Both the position numbers and the translations under genes were made by a program. Below are positions 15,617-24,819 of a DNA stretch of 40,060 nucleotides, piece after piece. The stretch's first letter is position 1, and every line of letters starts with the position of its first letter. The notes under the pieces are model-generated. The model made no database searches. It was given only the letters and a program-made list of their open reading frames with translations, and was not told the DNA's origin. Source of the stretch: Paracoccaceae bacterium (lineage in GTDB: Bacteria > Pseudomonadota > Alphaproteobacteria > Rhodobacterales > Rhodobacteraceae); contig JAPOTI010000100.1 of assembly GCA_026709265.1 (NCBI GenBank), positions 1 through 40,060 of the forward strand, read 5' to 3'.

Positions 15617-17629
15617 CTATTTTGTGGCGCACAGTTTTGCAGACCGTCGGCCGCGCATGCTTTTGGCAACAGACAAGAAGTGCTTGTGGCGCGCAAGTTC
15701 GCTGACACTGATGCGATAGCGACGCCGCCAGTTGGGATGTTCATCGGTCGTGCCGGGTAAATTCTGCGCCTGCCTGTGTTGGCAAATATCATCCAGTTGC
15801 ACACCCACCATAGACGCGGGTGACACCGCAAGCGAGGTCTGGACAGCCTTGCTGAATCCGATCCCGGGATGTTTCGCCTTCACGGCCCTGATGTCGCACC
15901 GCCGCAACTTGTGCGCCGCGACATATCCATCACCATCAATCCATCCCAGTCGATGCCACCAGTCAATATCGATACCATGTTTGAAGCCACGAACCGTCGG
16001 CGTGTCATGCGTCGCAAAGCAGGCCAGTTCCTGCCGCGCAACTGAACGTGACCCATGCCGTGACTTTCTGGATTTCTCACGCTGTCGGATTTCATACTGC
16101 AGGACCGAGAGGCCATAGATTCCATGTTGACGAATGGATTGGCGAAATCCAGGCGGTGCAAGTCCCAGATCTTCCCCGATCACGACCGTTCCCTGCCGTA
16201 CCGCTTCGATCTTCAACACAGCGATCAAACTCTCGTAATTCTGACGGACAAAGCCCCCAGGACTGCCGTCGTCCGGTATCCAGAAACTGCGCTGCAATCC
16301 CATGATATGATCAATGCGCACCATTCCCGCGACTTTCATCACCTGAGCCAGTATATCGCGAAAGGGACGATAACCGGCATCGTTGAGACGGTGCGGCGAA
16401 TAGGCGGCAAGGTTCCAGTTCTGCCCGTTGGGATTGAGATGGTCGGGCGGCGCACCCACCGACACATGACGAGCGACCGACTCGCGTTCGCACCAGCTCT
16501 CCGCACCATCGCGTCGTGCGCCGACAGCGATGTCATGATACAATCCCAATGCCATGCCGCTGTCTTTTGCGCCTCTCTGTGCCGACTCCAGCTGCCGCGT
16601 CGCAACCCATTGCAACCACTGATGATACCTGATCCCGGGATCCCCGTACCGGAAATGGGACGGCCAGTTTCGCCAATCCGCACCATATTGGCCGGACAAG
16701 GTTTCGAACGCGACAAACCGCGCGAGCTGCGTGTCATGACACTCATGGCAGAATCGGGTGAAGTCTTGCTGCATGGATTCGGGCGCTTCCACACGGAACA
16801 GATCATACAGTTGCTCTGTCACGTGCCGGTGCGTCAACCTGTGCAGCGTGTAATCGACGTGTTTCGATTGCCGGAGAGCAACCAGATGATTCGTGACGGA
16901 CTCTCGTATTCTGCGGGCAGAAGGGGAGTTTTCCAATCCGGGGATGGAGTCAGCGGCGATATGGTCAGTGTTGAAGAATCCGCGATGCGATGGCGCATAG
17001 GGGCTGATCTCGTCGCTGGAAATTCCCATGGCATGGATCGGGTTGATTCCCACAAAACCCGCTCCTTCTCCGCCGGCAACAATGGCAATGTCCCTCAGAT
17101 CTGAATAATCCCCCAACCCGGAGTTACGCTCCGAATGGAGTCCGTAAAGTGCAAGATTGACTCCCCATATCCGTTCGTGCCCGGATTGCTCAAAAAGTGA
17201 CGGTGCACGCGCCGGTGACGCAATCACCCGCACCATCTCGGTTTTGCCCTGAAAACGCAGATTGAGGGAATAGATTCCCGCCCTGAGAGACGGCAGTACG
17301 GCATCGCCCTTTGCCGCGGCCAATTCTTGCGGAGATGCGGTGTCCTCATTCCGCAATTGCCAGTTGTCAATGTCACCCGATGCCACACGGGCTTCCTGGT
17401 CACTCGGGATGATGACCTCCCGAGGAAACCGCCGCGCCGTTTTTTCTGCCCGCACGGCACGGAGACTCTCACGCAACTCGGCCGGGGTCGATGCGGGGAC
17501 AAAATTCGCAGCGAGCAGAGCACGTAACGTGTCGGGCGATGCAACCTGCTCCTGATCCTGCAGATCACGATAACTGAGAAGAATCCCGTAGGCCGCAGCC
17601 AGTTCCGCCAGATCTGCATCGGCATTCAT
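15617..17629 (-). CDS. malQ: 4-alpha-glucanotransferase (amylomaltase)
   Basis: This GH77 enzyme disproportionates the short maltodextrins left by phosphorylase and debranching, giving longer glucans and glucose. The three catalytic acids are visible: nucleophile Asp440 in MVRIDHIMGL, acid/base Glu486 in VIGEDLGLAPPGF, and the stabilising Asp542 in ATHDTPTVRGF. At 670 residues it is of the long bacterial type, with an N-terminal extension of about 150 residues before the barrel. Its ATG overlaps the glgX stop by four bases (ATGA), so translation is probably coupled. Its place inside glgP-B-C-A-X-pgm suggests that glycogen breakdown products, not imported maltose, are its substrate here. Confidence 0.94.
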   Translation of the reverse strand: MNADADLAELAAAYGILLSYRDLQDQEQVASPDTLRALLAANFVPASTPAELRESLRAVRAEKTARRFPREVIIPSDQEARVASGDIDNWQLRNEDTASPQELAAAKGDAVLPSLRAGIYSLNLRFQGKTEMVRVIASPARAPSLFEQSGHERIWGVNLALYGLHSERNSGLGDYSDLRDIAIVAGGEGAGFVGINPIHAMGISSDEISPYAPSHRGFFNTDHIAADSIPGLENSPSARRIRESVTNHLVALRQSKHVDYTLHRLTHRHVTEQLYDLFRVEAPESMQQDFTRFCHECHDTQLARFVAFETLSGQYGADWRNWPSHFRYGDPGIRYHQWLQWVATRQLESAQRGAKDSGMALGLYHDIAVGARRDGAESWCERESVARHVSVGAPPDHLNPNGQNWNLAAYSPHRLNDAGYRPFRDILAQVMKVAGMVRIDHIMGLQRSFWIPDDGSPGGFVRQNYESLIAVLKIEAVRQGTVVIGEDLGLAPPGFRQSIRQHGIYGLSVLQYEIRQREKSRKSRHGSRSVARQELACFATHDTPTVRGFKHGIDIDWWHRLGWIDGDGYVAAHKLRRCDIRAVKAKHPGIGFSKAVQTSLAVSPASMVGVQLDDICQHRQAQNLPGTTDEHPNWRRRYRISVSELARHKHFLSVAKSMRGRRSAKLCATK

Positions 17630-19716
17630 TCCGAGTTGTGCTCCCCCTCCACAACAAAAGCGACCACCGAATCTCCGGCAATCGGTGCCAGACGCGATTC
17701 AGCATGATCGCCGGCGATTGTCCCGGTCTGATCGGTGTCAAGACATCGCCGCCAGGAGCCAGGACCGGTGAGCAGAGGCAATGTCACCTCTTGGCGCATC
17801 GCAGAGCGATTGAAAGCAATGAACACTTCGTCCGACTCCTCATCGGCTCCTGTATATCTCACTGTCAGGCAAAAATTGGACAAGCCAGGATCACGCCATT
17901 GCAGCGGACGGCCGCTCAGATCCGTCCATTCGACATCCTTCTGGCTGTTTTCCGGATGTCTGTGTCCATGCAGAAAACGGCTTTGACGTACTGCGGGATG
18001 CGCCCGTCGGAATGCGGCCAGTTGACTGACAAAATCAAGCAGTTCGGAATCCATCTCTTTCCAGTCGATCCAGCTGGTTTCATTATCCTGGCAATAGGCA
18101 TTGTTATTGCCAAACTGGGAATTGCCCAACTCATCACCGGCCAGCAACATCGGTGTCCCCTGTGAAAGAAAGAGAGTTGCCAGCAGATTGCGTATCCGAC
18201 GTTTGCGGATGGCAATAATCCGGGTGTCTTCGATCACGCCCTCGATGCCGCAATTGTCGCTGAAATTGGCGTTATGGCCGTCGTGATTGGCTTCCTGGTT
18301 GGCATTGTTATGCTTATGCGCATAGGATGTCGTGTCAGCCAATGTGAACCCGTCATGCGCGGCGACAAAATTCACGGAAACCCAGCTTCGCCGCCCCTTG
18401 TGATCAAACATGTCTGCTGAACCGAGAAGCCGCGCACCCAATTCCTGTGTGCTGTGTTCGTCACCACGCCAATAGCGGCGGACGGTGTCACGGTAACGGT
18501 CGTTCCATTCCGAAAACTCCGTCGGAAAAGCGCCGAGCTGATAGCCCCCGGGACCGATATCCCAGGGTTCAGCAATCATGCGCACCCGCGCCAGAACCGG
18601 GTCCTGCCGCAACGCATCGAAAAATCCGCCATTCGGGTCAAAACCATGATCCTCACGGCCCAGTGTGGTCGCAAGATCGAAACGAAAGCCGTCGACTCCC
18701 ATTGTGTCAACCCAAAATCGCAAAGAATCGAGGACCATACGCAGCACGAATGGATGGGAAACATTCAGGGTATTGCCACAGCCTGTATCAACGACATAGT
18801 AACGTTTCTGCCCGGACAGCAAGCGATAGTAGCATGCATTGTCAAATCCGCGAAAGGACAGAGTCGGGCCGCGATGATCGCCCTCGGCGGTATGATTGTA
18901 AACAACATCAAGGATGACTTCGATATCCGCTTCATGAAAACGTTCGACCATGCGGCGGAATCCGATCAGGCCTGCGGGCCCGAAATAACGGGGTTCGGGC
19001 GCAAAAAAACCGATCGAATTATATCCCCAGTAATTCTTCAGCCCGCGGTCGAGCAGGAAAGAATCATCGACGAAGGCATGCACGGGCATGAGTTCGATGG
19101 CCTGAACCCCCAGTGCGTGAAGATGATCAATGATGGAGTCACAAGTCAGGCCCTCATAGGTGCCCCGCAATCGGTCAGGAACATCCGGATGCTGACGGGT
19201 CAGTCCTTTGACATGCGCCTCATAAATCAGATCACGCGCGCCGCGGCGGTGCAACCCGCATCTCCCGCCTGAAAAAAGGTCCGGATCAGAAACCACTGAT
19301 TTGGGGACATGGGGGGCTGAATCAGCCGGACTGAATGACAGATCCAGCTGCGGCGACGCCAGATCATAGCCCAATATGTCAGGGTGATTTTTCCATTGGC
19401 CAAAGAATTCTCGGGTATAGGGATCAATCAACAGTTTGTTGGAATTGAATCGATGCCCGGCCTCCGGCGTATAGGGACCGTCAACGCGATAGCCATAGAG
19501 CGTACCAATCTCCAATCCCTCAACATAGCCATGCCACACCGGTCCCGTGCGCTCGGGGAGCGGCATGCGGGATATCTCCTCGCTGCCATCATCAGAAAAC
19601 AGGCAGAGTTCAATCCTGGTGGCATTCTCGGAAAAGACCGCAAAATTCACCCCGCCCCCGTCATGATGGGCACCCAGCCGGTCAAACCGCCCGGAGGTGA
19701 TCGCCAACCTCTTCAT
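17626..19716 (-). CDS. glgX: Glycogen debranching enzyme GlgX
   Basis: This isoamylase-type GH13 enzyme hydrolyses the alpha-1,6 branches of phosphorylase-trimmed glycogen. The 696-residue protein has an N-terminal CBM48 domain (about 1-140) and the GH13 barrel. Catalytic residues are nucleophile Asp347 in DGFRFDLATTLG, acid/base Glu383 in MIAEPWDIGPGGY, and Asp455 in AAHDGFTLADTTSY. The last motif is typical of GlgX. ATG 19716 overlaps the glgA stop by four bases (ATGA), and the gene overlaps malQ the same way at its end. Expression is therefore tied to its neighbours. Confidence 0.95.
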   Translation of the reverse strand: MKRLAITSGRFDRLGAHHDGGGVNFAVFSENATRIELCLFSDDGSEEISRMPLPERTGPVWHGYVEGLEIGTLYGYRVDGPYTPEAGHRFNSNKLLIDPYTREFFGQWKNHPDILGYDLASPQLDLSFSPADSAPHVPKSVVSDPDLFSGGRCGLHRRGARDLIYEAHVKGLTRQHPDVPDRLRGTYEGLTCDSIIDHLHALGVQAIELMPVHAFVDDSFLLDRGLKNYWGYNSIGFFAPEPRYFGPAGLIGFRRMVERFHEADIEVILDVVYNHTAEGDHRGPTLSFRGFDNACYYRLLSGQKRYYVVDTGCGNTLNVSHPFVLRMVLDSLRFWVDTMGVDGFRFDLATTLGREDHGFDPNGGFFDALRQDPVLARVRMIAEPWDIGPGGYQLGAFPTEFSEWNDRYRDTVRRYWRGDEHSTQELGARLLGSADMFDHKGRRSWVSVNFVAAHDGFTLADTTSYAHKHNNANQEANHDGHNANFSDNCGIEGVIEDTRIIAIRKRRIRNLLATLFLSQGTPMLLAGDELGNSQFGNNNAYCQDNETSWIDWKEMDSELLDFVSQLAAFRRAHPAVRQSRFLHGHRHPENSQKDVEWTDLSGRPLQWRDPGLSNFCLTVRYTGADEESDEVFIAFNRSAMRQEVTLPLLTGPGSWRRCLDTDQTGTIAGDHAESRLAPIAGDSVVAFVVEGEHNSE

Positions 19717-21152
19717 GATCTGCTGATCAAATCAGAATAGATCTTGTGATACGCGGTCGCCGACTGATCCCATCCCACCGGATGCCGCATCGCACGGCGG
19801 ATCATACGCGCCCAGATTTGCCGGTTCTGATAGAGTTTGCAGACCCGAACAAGGGTTTGATTCAACGCATCCGCAGTGACGGGTGCGAACTGAAAGCCGG
19901 TGGCGCAATTGGCTGCGAGGGCCGCCTCATTGGCATCAATCACGGTATCAGCAAGACCCCCTGTTTGCGCGACCACCGGCAGTGTGCCGTAGCGCAATCC
20001 GTAGAGCTGGGTCAGCCCACAGGGTTCAAAACGCGAGGGAACGATGACCGCATCGCATCCGCCCTGCAAGAGATGCGAGAGCGGCTCATCATAGCCGATC
20101 ATCACGCCCACGGAGTCGGGATAGCGGCGAGACGCGCGTGCGAACCCGTTTTCCAGGTCGGCATCCCCCGAACCAAGCAGAGCAAGTCGGGCATCCTGTG
20201 CCACCAGTGCAGGGATACAATCAAGCAGCAGGTCAAGCCCCTTTTGCTGTGTGAGTCGACTGACCACCGCAAATAATGGGCCTGTTCCGGGGCGCAATCC
20301 GAACCGCGCAATGATGGCCTGCTTGTTGAGCTGCCGCCCCTTGAGGGCACGCACCGAATAGTTGGCGACAAGATGCGGATCGGTTTCAGGATTCCACGTA
20401 TCCAGATCAATCCCGTTGACAATACCGACAAGGTCATCTTGCCGCGCCCGCAACAATCCATCAAGACCCATGCCAAATTCAGGGTTGAGCAACTCCTTGG
20501 CATAGCGCGGACTGACCGTGGTCACTGTGTCGGCAAATGCGATCCCGGCCTTCAGGAATCCGATTTTGCCGTAGAACTCGGCACCGGATGCCGTAAAAAT
20601 CTCACTTCGCAACTGCAAATTTGCCAGTTGGCCAGAATCAAAAAGCCCTTGATACGCGATATTGTGAATAGTCATGATTGTGGGTGGAACCGACGTCGCG
20701 GACTGTGCCAGATAGGCGGGCAACAGACCCGTTTGCCAGTCATGCAGATTGACAATGTCAGGTTTCCATCCGGCGATCCCAGATTGGGCAATCTCGGCAC
20801 CGGCATAACTCAGGGCCGCGAAACGCGTATGGTTATCCGGCCAGTCCTGCCCGTCAGGCCCCAGATAGATATTGCCCTCTCGCCGGTAAAGATGCGGCGC
20901 AGACAACACCAGAAGGTTCATATCATGCACGTGAATGGCGTGGATGGCAGCGGGTCCGCCGAACAGGTTCTCGAACCTGAGCGCAGGTTCTCTGGAACCC
21001 GTCAGATTGCTGATGTCCGGATATTCTGGAAGCAGCACCCGAACCCGTACACCCGTTTTGGCCAGTGCCTTGGGCAAAGAACCGATGACATCGGCCAAAC
21101 CACCGGTCTTGACCAGCGGCGCACATTCAGAAGCCACAAAGAGAAGTTCCAC
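19713..21152 (-). CDS. glgA: Glycogen synthase (ADP-glucose dependent)
   Basis: This GT5 enzyme extends glycogen chains from ADP-glucose made by GlgC. The ADP-glucose motif KTGGLADVIGSLP is near residue 15, and the C-terminal GT-B half has SRFEPCGLTQLYGLRYG with the catalytic Glu and the GLADTV loop after it. The GTG at 21152 makes the protein begin ELLFVASECAPLVKTGG after the initiator, exactly like family members, one base after the glgC stop. A TTG at 21173 is in frame and would overlap glgC by 20 bases. Neither has a strong ribosome binding site, so coupling to glgC translation is likely. Length is 479 residues. Confidence 0.94.
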   Translation of the reverse strand: MELLFVASECAPLVKTGGLADVIGSLPKALAKTGVRVRVLLPEYPDISNLTGSREPALRFENLFGGPAAIHAIHVHDMNLLVLSAPHLYRREGNIYLGPDGQDWPDNHTRFAALSYAGAEIAQSGIAGWKPDIVNLHDWQTGLLPAYLAQSATSVPPTIMTIHNIAYQGLFDSGQLANLQLRSEIFTASGAEFYGKIGFLKAGIAFADTVTTVSPRYAKELLNPEFGMGLDGLLRARQDDLVGIVNGIDLDTWNPETDPHLVANYSVRALKGRQLNKQAIIARFGLRPGTGPLFAVVSRLTQQKGLDLLLDCIPALVAQDARLALLGSGDADLENGFARASRRYPDSVGVMIGYDEPLSHLLQGGCDAVIVPSRFEPCGLTQLYGLRYGTLPVVAQTGGLADTVIDANEAALAANCATGFQFAPVTADALNQTLVRVCKLYQNRQIWARMIRRAMRHPVGWDQSATAYHKIYSDLISRS

Positions 21153-21153
21153 G

Positions 21154-22413
21154 TCAAAGTGCCAGTCGGTCAATCATGGGTTGCGTGATTAAACAGACGC
21201 CACTGTCACTCAGACGGAACCGCTGTGCATCGAGTTCGGGTTCTTCACCCACCACCAACCCCCCGGGAATCACCACACCGCGGTCAATGACCGTGTTTTT
21301 CAGCCGTGCGTTGCGATTGATTTCCACATAGGGCAATGCCACGACTGAATCGAGTTGCGAGTAGGAATGGGTCTTCACACCGGTGAATAACAGGCATCTT
21401 TTCAGGCTGGAGCCGGAAATGATGCATCCGCCCGAGACCATCGATGAGATCGCTTGACCCCGCCGCCCATCCTCGTTGTGAATAAACTTCGCCGGCGGCG
21501 TCAATTCAGAATAGGTCCAGATGGGCCAGCTTTGATCATAGAGGTCCAGCAGGGGACTGAAGTCAGTGAGATCAATATTGGCCTGCCAATAGGAATCAAT
21601 CGTCCCGACATCACGCCAGTAAGCATGTTTCTCAGAAGACGCTCGAATACATGATCGTGCAAAAGGATGGGCAACGGCTTTTCCATGTTTGACAATATAG
21701 GGAATCACATCGCCGCCAAAATCATTGCCGTAGTCGGGAAATGTTGACATCTCCTGGAGCAGTGACAGCAGATATGCTGTTTCGAAAACGTAAATCCCCA
21801 TGCTTGCCAGTGACGCCGATGGCCGACCGGGCATGGGCGGTGGATCCGCCGGCTTTTCCATAAAGCCGAGAATACGATCATTGTGATCGACATCCAGAAC
21901 CCCGAATTCTGACGCATCGCGCCGCGCCACCTCCATGCAACCCACAGTCACATCAGCGCCGCTGTCGACATGATGGGCAATCATGATTGCGTAATCCTGT
22001 TTGTAGATGTGATCGCCAGCCAGAATGATCACATATTTTGGCGTATAATCCCTGATGATATCGGTATTTTGCAAAACGGCATCGGCCGTCCCCTTATACC
22101 AGAGTTCTTCATTCAGCTGTTGCGAAGCCGGCAGGATATCGAGCGATTCGTTGCGTTCGGCACGAAAGAAACTCCATCCGCGTTGCAAATGGCGGATCAG
22201 GGAATGGGCCTTATATTGAGTCGCGACACAGATACGCCGGATACCTGAATTCACCGCATTCGACAGCGGAAAGTCGATGATACGACTCTTCCCGCCAAAA
22301 TAGACTGCAGGTTTGGCCCGCCGGTCGGTCATCTCGTGCAATCGGCTGCCGCGCCCGCCGGCAAGGACAAAAGCCATGGACTCCCGGGCTAATCTGCGGA
22401 CTTGCTGAGTCAT
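21154..22413 (-). CDS. glgC: Glucose-1-phosphate adenylyltransferase
   Basis: This enzyme makes ADP-glucose from ATP and glucose-1-phosphate and is the committed, allosterically controlled step of glycogen synthesis. The 419-residue protein has the nucleotide-binding [20 protein letters not shown] near residues 18-37, the activator-site-type lysine in that block, and the glucose-1-phosphate region around GFMEKP. A left-handed beta-helix C-terminal domain follows. ATG 22413 has GGGAGA eight bases upstream. It lies 27 bases after glgB and is followed immediately by glgA. Family enzymes from alphaproteobacteria are activated by fructose-6-phosphate and/or pyruvate; this is not readable here. Confidence 0.95.
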   Translation of the reverse strand: MTQQVRRLARESMAFVLAGGRGSRLHEMTDRRAKPAVYFGGKSRIIDFPLSNAVNSGIRRICVATQYKAHSLIRHLQRGWSFFRAERNESLDILPASQQLNEELWYKGTADAVLQNTDIIRDYTPKYVIILAGDHIYKQDYAIMIAHHVDSGADVTVGCMEVARRDASEFGVLDVDHNDRILGFMEKPADPPPMPGRPSASLASMGIYVFETAYLLSLLQEMSTFPDYGNDFGGDVIPYIVKHGKAVAHPFARSCIRASSEKHAYWRDVGTIDSYWQANIDLTDFSPLLDLYDQSWPIWTYSELTPPAKFIHNEDGRRGQAISSMVSGGCIISGSSLKRCLLFTGVKTHSYSQLDSVVALPYVEINRNARLKNTVIDRGVVIPGGLVVGEEPELDAQRFRLSDSGVCLITQPMIDRLAL

Positions 22414-22440
22414 CTTCCTATTCTCCCTGTCGGTGGTGTT

Positions 22441-24636
22441 TCAGGCACGGTTGCGCAATCCAAAATACAAGACTGAAAGCGGCGGCAACGTCAGATTGAG
22501 GGCGTGCGGATAACCCGATGCGGCAATCGTATCACTCTGGACAGCACCCTGATTGCCGCGATTGCCACCGCCGTAAATCGATGCATCGGTATTCAATAAT
22601 TCATCCCAGCAACCGGAAACAGGAACGCCGATATGTCGCTGCCGTTCGACCGGTGTCAAATTGCAAACAACCAGAATCGGCACCGTTCCGCTTTCACCCC
22701 AGCGAATCCAGGCGAAGACCGAGTCGTCAGCACTCTCAGCCTCGACCCAGGCAAAGCCGCGCGGATCACAATCACGTTGATAGAGGCTCGGCTGCGTCCG
22801 GTAGAGGCGGTTCAAGTCGCGAACCAGACGTTGCATCCCATGATGAAGATTGTTGCCGAGCAGATGCCAATCCAGCGAACCATTGTGTGTCCACTCGTTT
22901 TCCTGTGCGAATTCACATCCCATGAAGAGCAGTTTCTTGCCCGGATGGCCCCACATGAATGCGTAATAGGCGCGCAGGTTGGCAAACCGGGTGGCGTGGT
23001 CACCAGGCATCTTCCGCAGCATCGAATTTTTGCCATGAACCACCTCGTCATGACTGATGGGCAAAATAAAATTCTCGGAAAAGGCGTAACTCAGTCCAAA
23101 AGTGATCTTGTCATGTGAGTATTTTCGATACACCGGATCCTGGCTGAAGTAGATGAGCGTGTCGTTCATCCAACCCATATTCCACTTGAAACCGAATCCG
23201 AGACCTCCCTGATCAGCCATTCCGCAAACCTGTGGAAAGGCTGTCGATTCCTCAGCCATCGTCATGATGCCGGGGACATTCCCATAGACAAGTGAATTCA
23301 CGCGGCGCAGGAATGCGATCGCTTCAAGATTCTCCCGCCCGCCGTCCTTGTTTGGAATCCACCCACCCGGTTGACGGGAATAGTCGCGATATAGCATCGA
23401 GGCTACAGCATCGACGCGCAATCCATCGACATGATGTTCTGCCAGCCAGTATTGTGCATTGGCAGCCAGAAAATTGGCAACCTCAAGGCGGCCCAAATTA
23501 TAGACAAACGTATTCCAGTCCGGATGAAATCCCTCGCGTGGATCAGCATGTTCATAGATGGGTGTTCCGTCAAAACGAGCCAGTCCATGGGGGTCTGTCG
23601 GAAAATGCCCTGGCACCCAATCCAGTATGAGTCCCAGTTCGGCCGCATGGCAGGCATCAACCAACTGACGGAATTCTGTCACATTCCCAAAACGCACTGT
23701 GGGTGCAAACAGTCCGATCGGCTGATAGCCCCAGGATCCATCGAATGGAAACTCCGAGATAGGCATCAATTCGATATGGGTAAACCCCATCTGCTGCGCA
23801 TAAGTCACAAGCTGCGTGGCATGATCGAGATAGGACAATGGCCGGTTGCCGTCCTCCGGCACCCGGCGCCACGATCCGAGATGAACCTCGTAAATCGAAA
23901 TCGGCTGATCCTTGCTGTGTCGCTGCCGCCGACTCTCCATCCATGACGCATCCTGCCAGTCATAACCGTCCAGCCGCCGTACCACTGACGCCGTCGCGGG
24001 AGGATGCTCCGCACCGAAGCCAAGGGGATCCGATTTGAGAGGCAACAGGTCTCCCGTGGCGCTGATCAACTCAAACTTGTAGATATCGCCTTCTCCGATT
24101 CCCGGCGCAAAAATCTCCCAGACACCACTCGCCCCGCGTCGGCGCATCACATGGCGCCGGCCATCCCATTCGTTGAAGGCACCCACCACCGAAACCCGCC
24201 GTGCATTCGGTGCCCATACGGCAAAATGTGTTCCCGCAACCTTGTCGCATGTCATGACATGCGCACCCAGAACCTTCCACAGATTCAAATGTGCCCCCTC
24301 TGAGATCAGATGCTCATCAAGATCTCCCAGGACCGGACCAAATCTATAGGGATCCTCGATGATGAACTGAGAGTTGGTCTTGGTCACGCGCAAGCGGTAG
24401 GCAAAGGGCTTCCTGCCTTGTCCCACTCGAGCAGAAAAAATATCCCCATACCCGTCGAAAGGATTCAGTTCAGTGATGCAGTTTCCGTCCTGGGAATCCA
24501 ATATCTCGACCCGGGTCGCGCCGGGCATAAAGACTGTCACGGTCTGGTATCCGTCTCGGCGATGCAGGCCCAGAACAGAGAACGGATCGGGATGCGTTCC
24601 CGCAGATACGAGAGCTGCATCCTCGGCACTCATCAT
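22441..24636 (-). CDS. glgB: 1,4-alpha-glucan branching enzyme
   Basis: This GH13 enzyme introduces alpha-1,6 branches into glycogen. At 731 residues it is the long form with two N-terminal CBM48 modules (HPDPFSVLGLH at 16-26 begins the first; GTHFAVWAPNARRVSVVG begins the second near 135). Catalytic residues are nucleophile Asp409 in DGLRVDAVASMLYRDY, acid/base Glu462 in MAEESTAFPQV, and Asp530 in ISHDEVVHGKNSM. The ATG at 24636 follows AGAGGG by seven bases; the second codon is also ATG. It is second in the operon after glgP, with a 183-base gap that contains no gene and could hold an internal promoter. Confidence 0.95.
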   Translation of the reverse strand: MMSAEDAALVSAGTHPDPFSVLGLHRRDGYQTVTVFMPGATRVEILDSQDGNCITELNPFDGYGDIFSARVGQGRKPFAYRLRVTKTNSQFIIEDPYRFGPVLGDLDEHLISEGAHLNLWKVLGAHVMTCDKVAGTHFAVWAPNARRVSVVGAFNEWDGRRHVMRRRGASGVWEIFAPGIGEGDIYKFELISATGDLLPLKSDPLGFGAEHPPATASVVRRLDGYDWQDASWMESRRQRHSKDQPISIYEVHLGSWRRVPEDGNRPLSYLDHATQLVTYAQQMGFTHIELMPISEFPFDGSWGYQPIGLFAPTVRFGNVTEFRQLVDACHAAELGLILDWVPGHFPTDPHGLARFDGTPIYEHADPREGFHPDWNTFVYNLGRLEVANFLAANAQYWLAEHHVDGLRVDAVASMLYRDYSRQPGGWIPNKDGGRENLEAIAFLRRVNSLVYGNVPGIMTMAEESTAFPQVCGMADQGGLGFGFKWNMGWMNDTLIYFSQDPVYRKYSHDKITFGLSYAFSENFILPISHDEVVHGKNSMLRKMPGDHATRFANLRAYYAFMWGHPGKKLLFMGCEFAQENEWTHNGSLDWHLLGNNLHHGMQRLVRDLNRLYRTQPSLYQRDCDPRGFAWVEAESADDSVFAWIRWGESGTVPILVVCNLTPVERQRHIGVPVSGCWDELLNTDASIYGGGNRGNQGAVQSDTIAASGYPHALNLTLPPLSVLYFGLRNRA

Positions 24637-24819
24637 CGCTCAGCCCTCTTGGATACCCGTTCCCGACACACTTGACGTCACATCGACGCCGGCGGGTCCA
24701 TCTCCTGTCAAAAGCCATGGTCGACACATCGACGGGGCAGAGCTTTCGACAATCGGTCCGATCTCCTTTCTGCCACGTCGCATATCGATGACCCGGGACT
24801 CCATCACTGCTGACACCCC

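Noticed and set aside
14685..15719. 344-codon plus-strand frame opposite pgm and the end of malQ
   Set aside because: It spans two well-identified genes on the other strand and shows no family motif.
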